A stretch of 64,000 nucleotides of DNA. It comes from Leisingera aquaemixtae. GTDB lineage: Bacteria; Pseudomonadota; Alphaproteobacteria; Rhodobacterales; Rhodobacteraceae. The DNA is taken from assembly GCF_001458395.1 (NCBI RefSeq), contig NZ_CYSR01000031.1:290773-354772 (forward strand), read 5' to 3'. The notes beneath the pieces are model-generated. The model worked only from the letters and a program-made list of their open reading frames with translations, ran no database searches and was not told the origin of the DNA. Both the position numbers and the translations under genes were made by a program. Shown here piece by piece: positions 9,611 to 18,341 of this stretch; position 1 is the stretch's first letter; every line of letters starts with the position of its first letter.

Positions 9611-10906
9611 ATGCGTCCGCTCTTTTACGATTTGACCGAGCTGCTGTATCTGTCTCACGGGTTTAAAACGTACTACGGTATCGCCAAGGTCGTCGCAGAG
9701 GGCGCCAAGGAGGCCTTCCGGGCTGATAACGGCACCCGGTTTGTTGCGTATTCTCAAGGGCATGACGCGTTTTTTGAGGTTTTCCCGAAATATGACGATA
9801 CCGCTGAGGGCGGGATCGACCTGAATGTGCCGAATTCCGGCAAGCCATACTTCATGCGCCGGATTCACAACCGCAAGAAAAAGAAGGCTCTGCACTACAT
9901 TGCCCCCTTCGTGTTCGGTGTTGTCGACTTGATAGAGCGCTCCCGCTGGGCGCTGAGCGGCGCTGACAATCCGATTGTGTCCCTGGATGGCGGGGCCTGG
10001 GTCAGCTGCGGGCGGCCCAAGCTGATCATTCACCCGATCAAGCATCTGCAAAAGCTGGACGTGGAAATCCACGTGCTGATTCACGATATGATCCCGCTGC
10101 ATGACTTCAAACGCGGTGGTGCGCCGGACTTTTCCAGCTCTTTCCTAGGCGACAACCAGTGGCTGCTGGAAAACGCGGACCATGTCATCGGTAATTCGCA
10201 ATTCACTATCGACGATGCCAAGGACTTTGCCAGCCAGGGCATTCTTCCGGAGCTTAAGCGCACCTCAGTTGCGCCGCTGGTGCATGAACTGCGCGCCGGG
10301 GATGAAGAGCAGTCGGTGGAACTCCCCGAACGCCCCTATTTCCTGATGGTCGGCACGATGCTGGGCCGCAAGAACCTGGATGTGGTTCTGAATGCGATGA
10401 ACCTGATCGCCAAGCGGGGCGAGACGCCGCCGCTGCTTGTGCTGGCCGGCAAACGGCGCCACCGCACGATGGACTACCTCGACAAGGAGGAAATGGCGCT
10501 GGTCAAACCGCATGTCCTGCAGCTCGACACGCCGAATCAAAGCGATCTGGTACGGCTGTACGAAGCCTCGCAGGGGGTGATCCTGCCGTCCCGCATCGAA
10601 GGCTGGGGGCTTCCTGCCGGCGAAGCGCTGTGGGCCGGTGTTCCGGCAGTTTGCGCGGACATTCCGGTGATGCACGAGGTTTGCGGCGATCTGGGCCTGT
10701 ATTTCGGTGCGGATGATCCGGGAACCCTTGCGGGCCATATGCAGCGTCTGACGCAGGATCCGGCATTTGCTGCAGAGTGGCGGGCGAAGATCGCGGCGAA
10801 CCGCGACCGGCTGCGCACCTGGCGGGACTTCGGCCAGGACCTGCTGGCCAATGTCGCCGCCAATTCCGAGCCCGCCCGCCCTCAGTCGGTTTCGTTGCGG
10901 GCGTAA
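9611..10906 (+). CDS. Glycosyltransferase of family GT4 (glycosyltransferase group 1)
   Basis: A 431-aa GT-B fold enzyme. The C-terminal half has the GT4 signature: LPSRIEGWGLPAGEALWAG supplies the EX7E-type donor-binding glutamates, followed by PAVCADIPVMHEVCG. A central YFLMVGTMLGRKNLD starts the nucleotide-sugar-binding domain. The N-terminal acceptor domain begins MRPLFYDLTELLYLSHG. The start at 9611 follows GGAG; in-frame codons upstream encode non-conserved sequence. It is convergent with manC and overlaps it by 25 bp. Because manC makes GDP-mannose, a mannosyltransferase role in exopolysaccharide or LPS is likely, but donor and acceptor are inferred from this neighbour only. Confidence 0.85.
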   Translation: MRPLFYDLTELLYLSHGFKTYYGIAKVVAEGAKEAFRADNGTRFVAYSQGHDAFFEVFPKYDDTAEGGIDLNVPNSGKPYFMRRIHNRKKKKALHYIAPFVFGVVDLIERSRWALSGADNPIVSLDGGAWVSCGRPKLIIHPIKHLQKLDVEIHVLIHDMIPLHDFKRGGAPDFSSSFLGDNQWLLENADHVIGNSQFTIDDAKDFASQGILPELKRTSVAPLVHELRAGDEEQSVELPERPYFLMVGTMLGRKNLDVVLNAMNLIAKRGETPPLLVLAGKRRHRTMDYLDKEEMALVKPHVLQLDTPNQSDLVRLYEASQGVILPSRIEGWGLPAGEALWAGVPAVCADIPVMHEVCGDLGLYFGADDPGTLAGHMQRLTQDPAFAAEWRAKIAANRDRLRTWRDFGQDLLANVAANSEPARPQSVSLRA

Positions 10907-12309
10907 ACATCCTCATACCGGACGATGTCATCTTCGCCGAGGTAGGATCCGGTCTGGACCTCGATCAGCACCATGTCCAGCTTGCCGGGGTTCTCCATCC
11001 GGTGAACGGCCCCTAGCGGGATGTAGACAGACTGGTTTTCGGCGACCAGCTTCTGGGTGCCGTCTACGGTCACGCGTGCGGTGCCCTGCACCACTATCCA
11101 ATGCTCCGACCGGTGAAAATGGCTCTGCAGCGACAGCGCGGCGCCCGGTTTCACAACAATCCGTTTGACCTGGAACCGGCGTCCTGTCGCCAGGCTGTCG
11201 AAATAGCCCCACGGGCGGTGATCGCGCGGGAACTGCACTGCCTGCGGCGCCTGCTGAGATTTCAGCAGCTCAACGGCTTTCTTCACGTCCTGGGTGCGTG
11301 ACTTGTCAGCAACAAGCACAGCATCAGGCATGGCAATGGCCACAATCCCGTCCAGCCCCAAGCCAACAATCTGCTGGCCCTCGGATTCGGACCGCAGCAG
11401 CACATCCTTGCAGTCAATCGCCGCAGCGTTGCCATTTGTGGCGACACCGTGCGAATCCGGGTTGCTCTCTGCCCAGACTGCGTTCCAATCTCCAAGGTCA
11501 GACCATTTGCCCTCGAAAGGCACCGAGCAGATATTCTTGGCCTTCTCCATGATCGCATAGTCGATCGAGATGTCCTCTGCCGCAGACCAGGAGGCCGGGT
11601 CCAGGCGCAGAAAGCCCAGATCCGCCTTGGCGTTTTCGACGGACTTGCGGACCGGATCGACCAATTGTGCAGCGTGCTGTTCAAAGGCGGTAATGACCGC
11701 ACGGGCGGTGAACAGGAAGATGCCTGCATTCCAAAGGTAGTTGCCGGCGGCCAGCATCTTTGCCGCAGAGGCGGCGTCAGGCTTTTCGACAAACCGGCTC
11801 AGCGGTGCCGGCTTTCCAGGCTCGGCTTCCCCGTCCAACTGGAGATAGCCATAGCCGGTTTCCGGGTGCGTCGGAACGATACCGAAGGTCACGAGATCGC
11901 CTGCCAGTGCCCGCTCTGTTCCCGCCTGAATTGCGGCGCGGAAGGCGTCCGCATCGGGGATCACATGGTCCGAAGGGGCCACGATCAGCAGTGCATCGGG
12001 ATCCTCGGCAAAAGCGTGCAAGGCGGCGGCCAGAACCGCAGGCGCGGTATTGCGCCGGTCCGGTTCGATCAGAATGGCGCCCGGGTCGATGCCTGCCCCC
12101 AGCAACTGTTCGGTCACGATGAAGCGGAAATCCGAGTTGGTCACCACGATGGGTGGCGCGAACCCTTCGCCTGATAACCGCCCGACGCTCTCCTGGAATA
12201 GGGTCTTGCCGCCCTTCAGGGACGTGAACTGCTTGGGATAAGATTCCCGCGACAACGGCCATAGCCGTGTTCCCGAGCCGCCGCACATCAGGACTGGAGT
12301 GATCTGCAT
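10882..12309 (-). CDS. manC: Mannose-1-phosphate guanylyltransferase / mannose-6-phosphate isomerase
   Basis: A 475-aa bifunctional enzyme making GDP-mannose for surface polysaccharides. The N-terminal nucleotidyltransferase begins with GGSGTRLWPLSRESYPKQF, the pyrophosphorylase signature of ManC, CpsB and AlgA. The C-terminal cupin (type II phosphomannose isomerase) carries RPWGYFDSL, LQSHFHRSEHWIVVQG and the VYIPLGAVHRMEN metal-binding region. A near-perfect Shine-Dalgarno AAAGGAGGTC precedes the ATG. It lies 117 bp downstream of the peroxiredoxin gene on the same strand, and its 3' end runs 25 bp into the opposing glycosyltransferase gene, so the two transcripts can pair there. Confidence 0.95.
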   Translation of the reverse strand: MQITPVLMCGGSGTRLWPLSRESYPKQFTSLKGGKTLFQESVGRLSGEGFAPPIVVTNSDFRFIVTEQLLGAGIDPGAILIEPDRRNTAPAVLAAALHAFAEDPDALLIVAPSDHVIPDADAFRAAIQAGTERALAGDLVTFGIVPTHPETGYGYLQLDGEAEPGKPAPLSRFVEKPDAASAAKMLAAGNYLWNAGIFLFTARAVITAFEQHAAQLVDPVRKSVENAKADLGFLRLDPASWSAAEDISIDYAIMEKAKNICSVPFEGKWSDLGDWNAVWAESNPDSHGVATNGNAAAIDCKDVLLRSESEGQQIVGLGLDGIVAIAMPDAVLVADKSRTQDVKKAVELLKSQQAPQAVQFPRDHRPWGYFDSLATGRRFQVKRIVVKPGAALSLQSHFHRSEHWIVVQGTARVTVDGTQKLVAENQSVYIPLGAVHRMENPGKLDMVLIEVQTGSYLGEDDIVRYEDVYARNETD

Positions 12310-12426
12310 TCGGACCTCCTTTAGTTTGCATGCGCTATAGGCGAATGCACTTCAGAAGACAAACGGTCAGCCCGGCCCGGCGGGCAGGGAACGGCACAGC
12401 CGGATGCAATGCCGCTCCTGCTGATT

Positions 12427-13077
12427 TTATTCCGGCGCTTTGGTCTTGCGCAGGTAGGGGAAGATGGTTTCGTACTCACCGAATTTTGCGGTTGCTTCCT
12501 CGTCCGAGACGCTCGGCGGGATGATCACATCCTCGCCCGGCACCCAGTTGGCCGGCGTGGCGACGCCTTTTCCGGACATCTGCAGGCCATCCAGGGCGCG
12601 CAGGATTTCTGCAAAATTGCGGCCAACGGTCATCGGGTAGGTCATCGACAGCTTCAGCTGCTTGTCCGGGCCGATAATGAACACGGAGCGCACGGTAGCA
12701 CTGTCCGCCGGGGTGCGGCCGTCGGGCAGATAAGCTTCGGCGGGCAGCATGTCGAACGCCTTGGACACCGCCAGACCGTCATCGGCGATAATCGGGAACC
12801 CGGGATTGGCTTTGCCGTATTCCTCGATGTCTTTCTTCCACTTGCGGTGATCCTCGGCGCTGTCGACGGAAACGCCGATCACCTTGGTGTTCCGCTTGGC
12901 CCATTCGTCATTCAGCTGCGCGACAGCGGAAAACTCCGTTGTGCAGACCGGGGTGAAGTCCTTGGGGTGGGAAAACAGGATCGCCCAGCTGTCGCCGATC
13001 CAGTCATGGAAGTTGATCGTGCCCTGGTCGGTTTCAGCGGTAAAATCCGGGACCACGTCGTTAATGCGCAAACCCAT
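12427..13077 (-). CDS. 1-Cys peroxiredoxin (Prx6 family)
   Basis: A 216-aa cytoplasmic thiol peroxidase reducing H2O2 and organic hydroperoxides. The peroxidatic cysteine is C45 in HPKDFTPVCTTEF, preceded by the N-terminal thioredoxin fold. No other cysteine occurs in the protein, so it must use an external thiol as resolving partner: a real 1-Cys enzyme. The C-terminal extension (NWVPGEDVIIPP) is the Prx6-type dimerisation arm. A GGAGGACAAT ribosome site precedes the ATG. The gene is divergent from an aldehyde dehydrogenase across a 316-bp control region. Confidence 0.95.
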   Translation of the reverse strand: MGLRINDVVPDFTAETDQGTINFHDWIGDSWAILFSHPKDFTPVCTTEFSAVAQLNDEWAKRNTKVIGVSVDSAEDHRKWKKDIEEYGKANPGFPIIADDGLAVSKAFDMLPAEAYLPDGRTPADSATVRSVFIIGPDKQLKLSMTYPMTVGRNFAEILRALDGLQMSGKGVATPANWVPGEDVIIPPSVSDEEATAKFGEYETIFPYLRKTKAPE

Positions 13078-13393
13078 TGCATTGTCCTCCTTGTCAGGGT
13101 GTCGTGTCTGATTGTTGCGTCCGGCTGCGGCCGGGCAGCCCGAGTCGCCTCAGGTGCAACCTGCGGGCTCTGCCGCTACGTTACAGTTCCTGGCGCGGGA
13201 TGCCACAGGAATTCTCCAACAGCCTTATCCGGCAAAGACTTGCGGGCACCGCGTCAGAGGCGTTGACAGCGCCACCCAAAATTTGATCAAATTACGCAGC
13301 CAAAGCCCCTTGCCCCCCTGCTGGCCGAGTGACACAGTGGCCGCCAAACCGGCCAGACGGTTGGGAGAAAACGTCTGAATTGGGAGATCCCGC
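13078..13393. promoter_or_regulatory. Divergent control region between the peroxiredoxin and aldehyde dehydrogenase genes
   Basis: There is no credible gene in these 316 bp. On the + side TTGACA at 13263-13268 is a consensus -35 element. A perfect 12-bp palindrome, ATTTGATCAAAT (13281-13292), lies where the matching -10 and initiation zone would be, the position of a repressor operator. TTGGGAGA just before the ALDH start supplies its ribosome site. The palindrome does not identify the regulator. Confidence 0.4.
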
Positions 13394-14833
13394 ATGATCG
13401 AGAAACGCGACTTTTACATCAATGGCCAGTGGGTATCTCCCGCTGAGCCGAATGACTTCGAGGTGATCAACCCCTCGACGGAGGAACCCTGCGCAGTGAT
13501 TTCGCTGGGCTCCGAGGCTGACACCAACGCTGCGGTTGCGGCGGCCAAGGCGGCCTTCCCGGGCTGGATGGCCACCCCGGTGGAACAGCGCATTGCGCTC
13601 GTGGAAAAGCTGATCGAAATCTATGAAGCCCGGGCTGAAGATCTGGCTCAGGCCATGTCGATGGAAATGGGCGCGCCGCTTGACTTGTCGCGCACGTCGC
13701 AAGTCGGTGCCGGCAGCTGGCACCTGCGCAACTTCATCGCCGCGGCCAAAGAGTTCAAGTTCGACGCGCCGCTGAACGAGAACAGCCCGAACGACCGTAT
13801 CATCCATGAGCCGGTTGGCGTGTGCGCGCTGATCACACCTTGGAACTGGCCGATGAACCAGGTCACGCTCAAGGTGGGTGCGGCGGCAATCGCTGGCTGC
13901 ACGATGGTCCTGAAGCCCTCCGAGCAAAGCCCGCTGAACGCGATGGTTTTTGCCGAGATGATGGATGAGGCCGGCTTCCCCGCAGGTGTTTTCAACCTGG
14001 TGAACGGCGATGGGACCGGTGTTGGCGCGCAGCTGACCGGGCACCCGGATGTGGACATGGTGTCCTTCACCGGCTCTACCCGTGCAGGCATCGCGATTTC
14101 GCAGAATGCGGCTCAGACATTGAAGAAAGTGCATCTGGAGCTGGGCGGCAAAGGCGCCAACGTGATCTTTGAAGACGCCGACGAAAAGGCAGTGAAGCGC
14201 GGCGTGCTGCATATGATGCAGAACACCGGCCAAAGCTGCAACGCGCCCAGCCGGATGCTGGTGCAGAACAGCATCTATGACCGCGTGGTGTCCGAGGCTG
14301 CAGAAGTGGCTGCCAAGGTCGAAGTCGGTCCTGCCGATCGGGAAGGCCGCCACATCGGCCCGGTGGTGAATGAGCTGCAGTGGAACAAGATCCAGGATCT
14401 GATCCAGAAAGGCATCGACGAAGGCGCCCGGCTGGTCGCAGGCGGCACCGGGCGTCCGGACGGGCTCAACAAGGGCTATTATGTCAAGCCGACGGTCTTT
14501 GCCGATGTGAACAACCAGATGACCATCGCGCGCGAAGAGATCTTCGGGCCGGTTCTGTCGATCATTCCCTTTGAGACTGAAGACGAGGCGATCGAGATTG
14601 CCAACGACACGCCTTATGGCTTGACCAACTATGTGCAGACGCAGGACGGCGCCCGCGCCAACCGCATGGCCCGCGCCCTGCGCTCCGGCATGGTGGAGAT
14701 GAACGGCAAGTCGCGCTCGGCAGGTTCGCCCTTTGGCGGTATGAAACAGTCTGGCAAGGGCCGCGAAGGCGGCAAGTGGGGGATTGAGGACTTCCTGGAG
14801 GTCAAAGCTGTCGGAGGCTGGGCTGCTGAGTAA
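13394..14833 (+). CDS. NAD(P)+-dependent aldehyde dehydrogenase family protein
   Basis: A 479-aa classical ALDH that oxidises an aldehyde to the acid. The Rossmann cofactor site has ITPWNWPMNQ, KPSEQSP and FTGSTRAG; the general-base glutamate is in LELGGKGAN, the catalytic cysteine in NTGQSCNAPSR, and EEIFGPVLSI and SPFGGMKQSGKGRE close the active site. It is most like the broad-specificity ALDHs often annotated as betaine or aliphatic aldehyde dehydrogenases; the real substrate cannot be told from the sequence. It is a single-gene unit with its own promoter region and a strong terminator. Confidence 0.94.
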   Translation: MIEKRDFYINGQWVSPAEPNDFEVINPSTEEPCAVISLGSEADTNAAVAAAKAAFPGWMATPVEQRIALVEKLIEIYEARAEDLAQAMSMEMGAPLDLSRTSQVGAGSWHLRNFIAAAKEFKFDAPLNENSPNDRIIHEPVGVCALITPWNWPMNQVTLKVGAAAIAGCTMVLKPSEQSPLNAMVFAEMMDEAGFPAGVFNLVNGDGTGVGAQLTGHPDVDMVSFTGSTRAGIAISQNAAQTLKKVHLELGGKGANVIFEDADEKAVKRGVLHMMQNTGQSCNAPSRMLVQNSIYDRVVSEAAEVAAKVEVGPADREGRHIGPVVNELQWNKIQDLIQKGIDEGARLVAGGTGRPDGLNKGYYVKPTVFADVNNQMTIAREEIFGPVLSIIPFETEDEAIEIANDTPYGLTNYVQTQDGARANRMARALRSGMVEMNGKSRSAGSPFGGMKQSGKGREGGKWGIEDFLEVKAVGGWAAE

Positions 14834-14858
14834 GCCTGCCGGATGAGAACGTATGGAG

Positions 14859-14888
14859 AGCCGCCCTTATGGGCGGCTTTCTTTTTTG
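14859..14888 (+). terminator. Rho-independent terminator of the aldehyde dehydrogenase gene
   Basis: A perfect 8-bp stem AGCCGCCC / GGGCGGCT with TTAT loop, followed by TTCTTTTTTG. It is a textbook terminator, 25 bases after the stop codon. Confidence 0.9.
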
Positions 14889-14910
14889 CGCCCCAGGGTG
14901 CCGGGGGTGG

Positions 14911-14927
14911 CCCGTGCTGCGCACGGG
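14911..14927. repeat. Intergenic hairpin CCCGTGCTGCGCACGGG, copy 1
   Basis: A 7-bp perfect inverted repeat with a TGC loop between the ALDH terminator and azlD. The same 16 bases recur at 20861-20876, also in a gap beside a terminator. Two copies in one window suggest a small dispersed palindromic repeat. Confidence 0.55.
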
Positions 14928-14953
14928 CGGGCAGGCACAAGCTGCTAGGCTCC

Positions 14954-15247
14954 TCAGAAATAGGCTCTGATCAGGCAGATCGCGGCGATTCCTGCGGCCA
15001 TCGTCAGCGGCAGGCTGCGGGTAAGCAGTGCCGCCGTCAGTGCGGCTGCCCCGGCCGCCCACTCCTGCGGCCCGCCTTGCATCAGCAGATAGGTGACCAA
15101 GGATAGTATCAGGCAGCCCGGCAACGCCTGCAGACCGCGCGCCCAGGGCCCGTGGTCCGGAAGCCGCCTTCCCAGCAAGCAGCCGGACAGCCGCACGGCA
15201 AAAGTGGCGGCAGCCAGGCCAAGGATCAGGGTCCAGGTCTCAGTCAT
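14954..15247 (-). CDS. azlD: AzlD-family branched-chain amino acid transport subunit
   Basis: A 97-aa protein with three or four hydrophobic helices, typical for AzlD, the small subunit that pairs with AzlC to export branched-chain amino acids and analogues. The family-like pattern LAAATFAVRLSGCLLG and LPGCLILSLVTYLL is present. Its start overlaps the end of azlC by 8 bp, so the two are one translationally coupled unit. Confidence 0.85.
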   Translation of the reverse strand: MTETWTLILGLAAATFAVRLSGCLLGRRLPDHGPWARGLQALPGCLILSLVTYLLMQGGPQEWAAGAAALTAALLTRSLPLTMAAGIAAICLIRAYF

Positions 15248-15953
15248 TGCCCATCACTCCGGCTATCGCCGCACCGCCGAGGCCGCCCAGGATGAGGGTC
15301 CAGGTCGGATCCAGAGGGGTGAACCGGCCTGCCAGCAGTACGATCAAAATGGATCCGGCCCAGGGCAGAAGCATTGCGCTGCCGCTCCACAAAGACCGCA
15401 GGATCGCGATGAAGGCGGCGGTGAAGGCAAAGTCCATACCAAGCGATTTGGGCTCCGGTACCACCGCGGCAAAGGTCGCCCCTGCCACCGTCGACAGCAC
15501 CCAGACGGCCACCAGCCCCAGGCCGCCGCCCACCAGGTACCAGTATCCGGCGCAGCCGCCGCGGGCGCGCATCGCGTGCATCAGCGCCCAGTTTTCATCC
15601 GTTGCCAGATGCACGCCAAGCAGCACCTGCCACCAAGGGCGCCCGGCGAACTCATCCCGCAGCGATGCCGTGATCAGCAGCAGCCGAAGGTTCAGCGCCA
15701 GCCCGGCCAGCAGCGCGGCCCCTGCGCCTGCGCCAGCCACCAGCCGCTCCACCGCGATAATTTGCGAAGATCCGGCGAACACGATGGTGCCCATGACCCC
15801 GGTCTGAAGCCCGCTCATCCGCGCCTGCGCGGCCAGCAGGCCAAATGCCAGCCCGTAGACGCCAACACCAACCGCCAGGGGCAGAATGTCTCGCAATCCC
15901 GCCGCCAGACGGCTGCGGACCGTGCTGCTTTGGGGAAGGTCTTGCAGGGTCAT
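15240..15953 (-). CDS. azlC: AzlC-family branched-chain amino acid permease
   Basis: A 237-aa inner-membrane protein with about seven helices. Typical AzlC features are the early GLRDILPLAVGVGVYGLAFG and the motif VFAGSSQIIAVE, followed by a LLITASLRDEF stretch. With AzlD it forms an exporter for branched-chain amino acids or analogues. The gene is divergent from an XRE-cupin regulator 111 bp away, an arrangement commonly seen for local control of azlCD. Confidence 0.9.
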   Translation of the reverse strand: MTLQDLPQSSTVRSRLAAGLRDILPLAVGVGVYGLAFGLLAAQARMSGLQTGVMGTIVFAGSSQIIAVERLVAGAGAGAALLAGLALNLRLLLITASLRDEFAGRPWWQVLLGVHLATDENWALMHAMRARGGCAGYWYLVGGGLGLVAVWVLSTVAGATFAAVVPEPKSLGMDFAFTAAFIAILRSLWSGSAMLLPWAGSILIVLLAGRFTPLDPTWTLILGGLGGAAIAGVMGND

Positions 15954-15990
15954 CAGTCGGTTCCTGTAGAAGCAGCGCAGTCATTGATCT

Positions 15991-16033
15991 ATAACGAACG
16001 TATGTCTTTTATAATGAACGCCGTACGCGTTCG
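15991..16033. promoter_or_regulatory. Repeat-containing operator/promoter between azlC and the XRE-cupin regulator
   Basis: Two near-identical 10-mers, ATAACGAACG (15991-16000) and ATAATGAACG (16011-16020), are exactly 20 bp apart, two helical turns. An inverted copy, CGTTCG (16028-16033), follows. A perfect -10 hexamer TATAAT (16010-16015) is embedded in the second repeat on the + strand, 49 bases before the chosen regulator start. This looks like an autoregulated operator for the XRE protein that can also control azlCD. Confidence 0.55.
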
Positions 16034-16064
16034 TCAAGCCGAACAAAAGGTCGAAATACTGAAC

Positions 16065-16613
16065 ATGTCAGCGCCCCATCAGATGATCGCCGCGGCCATC
16101 CAGCGCGAGCGAAGCCGAGCAGGCAAATCGCTGTCGGCGCTTGCCGCGCAAGCGGGAATCGCAAAATCGACCCTGTCGCAGCTTGAGGCAGGCAATGGAA
16201 ACCCCAGCGTAGAGACGCTTTGGGCGCTGGCAGCGGCGCTGGATATCCCGCTGAGCCAGCTGTTTGAGACCGAGGCGCCCGCCACCACCTTGATCCGGGC
16301 GGGGCAGGGGGAGCCCCTGGAATCGGAGCAGTCGGATTTCACCGCGGTGCTGTTGTCACGCTGTCCGCCGAATGTGCGCCGGGATATTTACCGGGTGGTG
16401 ATGCAGCCGGGAGAAGTCCGCTGCGCCCAGCCGCATCCGCGCGGCACGGTGGAGCATATGCTGGTTTGCTTCGGGCAGATGCGGGCGGGACCGGACGGGC
16501 AGGAAGAGGTTCTGCAGCCCGGCGACTATTACACCTATCCCGGCGACCGACCCCACAGGTATGAGGCGCTGCAGGCGGATACGCTTTTTCTGATGGTGAT
16601 GGAGGCTCCGTGA
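16065..16613 (+). CDS. XRE-family transcriptional regulator with C-terminal cupin domain
   Basis: A 182-aa regulator. Residues about 5-65 form an HTH_3 domain (AAQAGIAKSTLSQLEAGN is helix-turn-helix, followed by PSVETLWALAAALDIP). A cupin sensor domain at about 110-180 includes HPRGTVEHMLV and LQPGDYYTYPGD. Such XRE-cupin proteins usually sense a small metabolite. The ATG at 16065 puts the start just before the HTH. An upstream ATG at 16002 would overlap the TATAAT element, so I reject it. The position divergent from azlCD suggests it controls that exporter. Confidence 0.88.
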   Translation: MSAPHQMIAAAIQRERSRAGKSLSALAAQAGIAKSTLSQLEAGNGNPSVETLWALAAALDIPLSQLFETEAPATTLIRAGQGEPLESEQSDFTAVLLSRCPPNVRRDIYRVVMQPGEVRCAQPHPRGTVEHMLVCFGQMRAGPDGQEEVLQPGDYYTYPGDRPHRYEALQADTLFLMVMEAP

Positions 16614-16625
16614 GCTGCGGCGGGG

Positions 16626-17279
16626 TCAGAAGTCCGGTTTTACCCTGAACTTCAGCGATTCGCCGCTGTCGGGATGTTTGATCCGCAGCTCCTCGGAGTG
16701 CAGCATCAGCCGCGGGTGGTCCAGAGCCGTACCGCTGGCATAAAGCGGGTCGCCCAGTATCGGGTGGCCCAGCGACAGCATATGCACGCGCAGCTGGTGC
16801 GAGCGTCCGGTCTTAGGCGTCAGCCGCACCCGGGTGGCGCCGTCTTCGTATTTCATCACCCGCCAGTCGGTGACGGCGGGCTTGCCGGTCTCATGACAGA
16901 CCATTTGTTTGGGCCGGTTCGGCCAGTCGACGATCAGCGGCAGGTCCACGGTGCCGCTGCGCGGCTCCAGCTGTCCTTCAACCCGTGCCGCATAAGCCTT
17001 TCTCGCGGTGCGCTTTTCGAACTGCATCGACAAGTGCCGCTGCGCGTGGGGGGTGAGGCCGAAAACCATCACGCCGGAGGTGTCGCGGTCCAGGCGGTGC
17101 ACCAGCAGCGCCTCGGGAAACACCGCCTGAACGCGGGCGATCAGGCAGTCGGCCAGATGCTCGCCGCGGCCCGGCACCGACAAAAGGCCCGCAGGCTTGT
17201 TCACCGCCAAGAGCTGGGCGTCGTGGTGCAGGATGTCCAGCGGGTCCTGCGGCGGGGTGTATTCGCTTGAAACGGCCAT
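16626..17279 (-). CDS. RluA-family pseudouridine synthase
   Basis: A 217-aa enzyme isomerising a uridine in rRNA or tRNA. The catalytic motif HRLDRDTSGVMVF contains the essential aspartate D64; NKPAGLLSVPG precedes it, and GRSHQLRVHM, LGHPILGDPLY and LMLHSEEL follow. No N-terminal S4 domain is present, so it resembles the short RluA/TruC type rather than RluC or RluD. The target site is not readable from the sequence. It ends 12 bp from the 3' end of the regulator gene on the other strand and is divergent from truB, a second pseudouridine synthase. Confidence 0.92.
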   Translation of the reverse strand: MAVSSEYTPPQDPLDILHHDAQLLAVNKPAGLLSVPGRGEHLADCLIARVQAVFPEALLVHRLDRDTSGVMVFGLTPHAQRHLSMQFEKRTARKAYAARVEGQLEPRSGTVDLPLIVDWPNRPKQMVCHETGKPAVTDWRVMKYEDGATRVRLTPKTGRSHQLRVHMLSLGHPILGDPLYASGTALDHPRLMLHSEELRIKHPDSGESLKFRVKPDF

Positions 17280-17429
17280 GGCGCTTGCCTAGCGCCACCG
17301 GCGCGCGGGAGCAAGCACGGCCGGCACCCGCGCCCGTGAGGCTTTCCCTTGTGCCCCGCCATTTGCTAAATTGACACTGTCCCGGCGATCCGGTAACCGG
17401 CGCGCCTCACTGATAGACGGGGACGATGC

Positions 17430-18341
17430 ATGGCACGCAAACGCAAAGGGCGCGATATTTCCGGCTGGCTGGTGGTGGATAAGCCTGCGGGGCTGACCTC
17501 GACCGCGGTTGTGAACAAGGTGCGCTGGGCGCTGGATGCCAAGAAGGCCGGCCATGCGGGCACCCTGGACCCCGAAGCAACCGGTGTTCTGGCCGTGGCG
17601 CTGGGCGAGGCGACCAAGACCGTCCCCTATATCACCGACGCGCTGAAGGCCTATACCTTCACGGTGCGACTGGGTCAGGCGACCAACACCGATGACGCCG
17701 AGGGCGAAGTGATCGCGCAAAGCGATGTCCGCCCCACCGACGAGCAGATCAAGGAGGCGCTGCTGCCGTTCCTGGGCGAGATCATGCAGGTGCCGCCCAA
17801 GTTCTCCGCCGTGAAAATCGACGGCCAGCGCGCCTATAAGCTCGCCCGCGATGGCGAAGATGTGCAAATCGAGGCCCGGCCGCTGTGGGTGGAAGAACTG
17901 ATCATGCTGGACCGCCCCGACGCGGACCACGTGGTGCTGGAAATGACCTGTGGCAAGGGCGGCTATGTGCGCTCGATCGCCCGCGACTTGGGGGCGGCTC
18001 TGGGCTGTTATGGCCACGTCAAGGAACTGCGTCGGATTTGGTCCGGCCCATTTGATGCCGAGGACGGCATCTCGCTGGAGCGGATCGACGAACTGGCGAA
18101 ATCGCCGGAACTCGACCAGTACCTGCGGCCCCTGGAGGAAGGCCTGGCCGATCTGCCGGAGCTGAAATGCACCCCGCAGGGAGCCGTGCGGCTGCGCAAT
18201 GGCAACCCGGGCATGGTTATGGCCGCGGATGTGGAGTACGGCGACGAAGCCTGGGCCTCGCTGGACGGCAAGGCGGTGGCCGTGGGTATCTATAAATCGG
18301 GTGAGCTGCACCCCAGCCGGGTGTTTGTGGAGCCGGAGTGA
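17430..18341 (+). CDS. truB: tRNA pseudouridine(55) synthase TruB
   Basis: TruB makes the universal pseudouridine 55 in the T-loop of tRNAs. The protein has 303 aa. The catalytic aspartate is D47 in [30 protein letters not shown] starts the fold and [16 protein letters not shown] is the third family motif. A C-terminal PUA-like part follows. In many bacteria truB is followed by rpsO and pnp; here two accessory genes separate it from rpsO, and pnp lies elsewhere. Confidence 0.97.
   Translation: MARKRKGRDISGWLVVDKPAGLTSTAVVNKVRWALDAKKAGHAGTLDPEATGVLAVALGEATKTVPYITDALKAYTFTVRLGQATNTDDAEGEVIAQSDVRPTDEQIKEALLPFLGEIMQVPPKFSAVKIDGQRAYKLARDGEDVQIEARPLWVEELIMLDRPDADHVVLEMTCGKGGYVRSIARDLGAALGCYGHVKELRRIWSGPFDAEDGISLERIDELAKSPELDQYLRPLEEGLADLPELKCTPQGAVRLRNGNPGMVMAADVEYGDEAWASLDGKAVAVGIYKSGELHPSRVFVEPE

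Noticed and set aside
15093..16064. Long N-terminal extension of the XRE-cupin regulator
   Set aside because: It would run antisense through azlCD and across the TATAAT element; the conserved protein begins just before the HTH.
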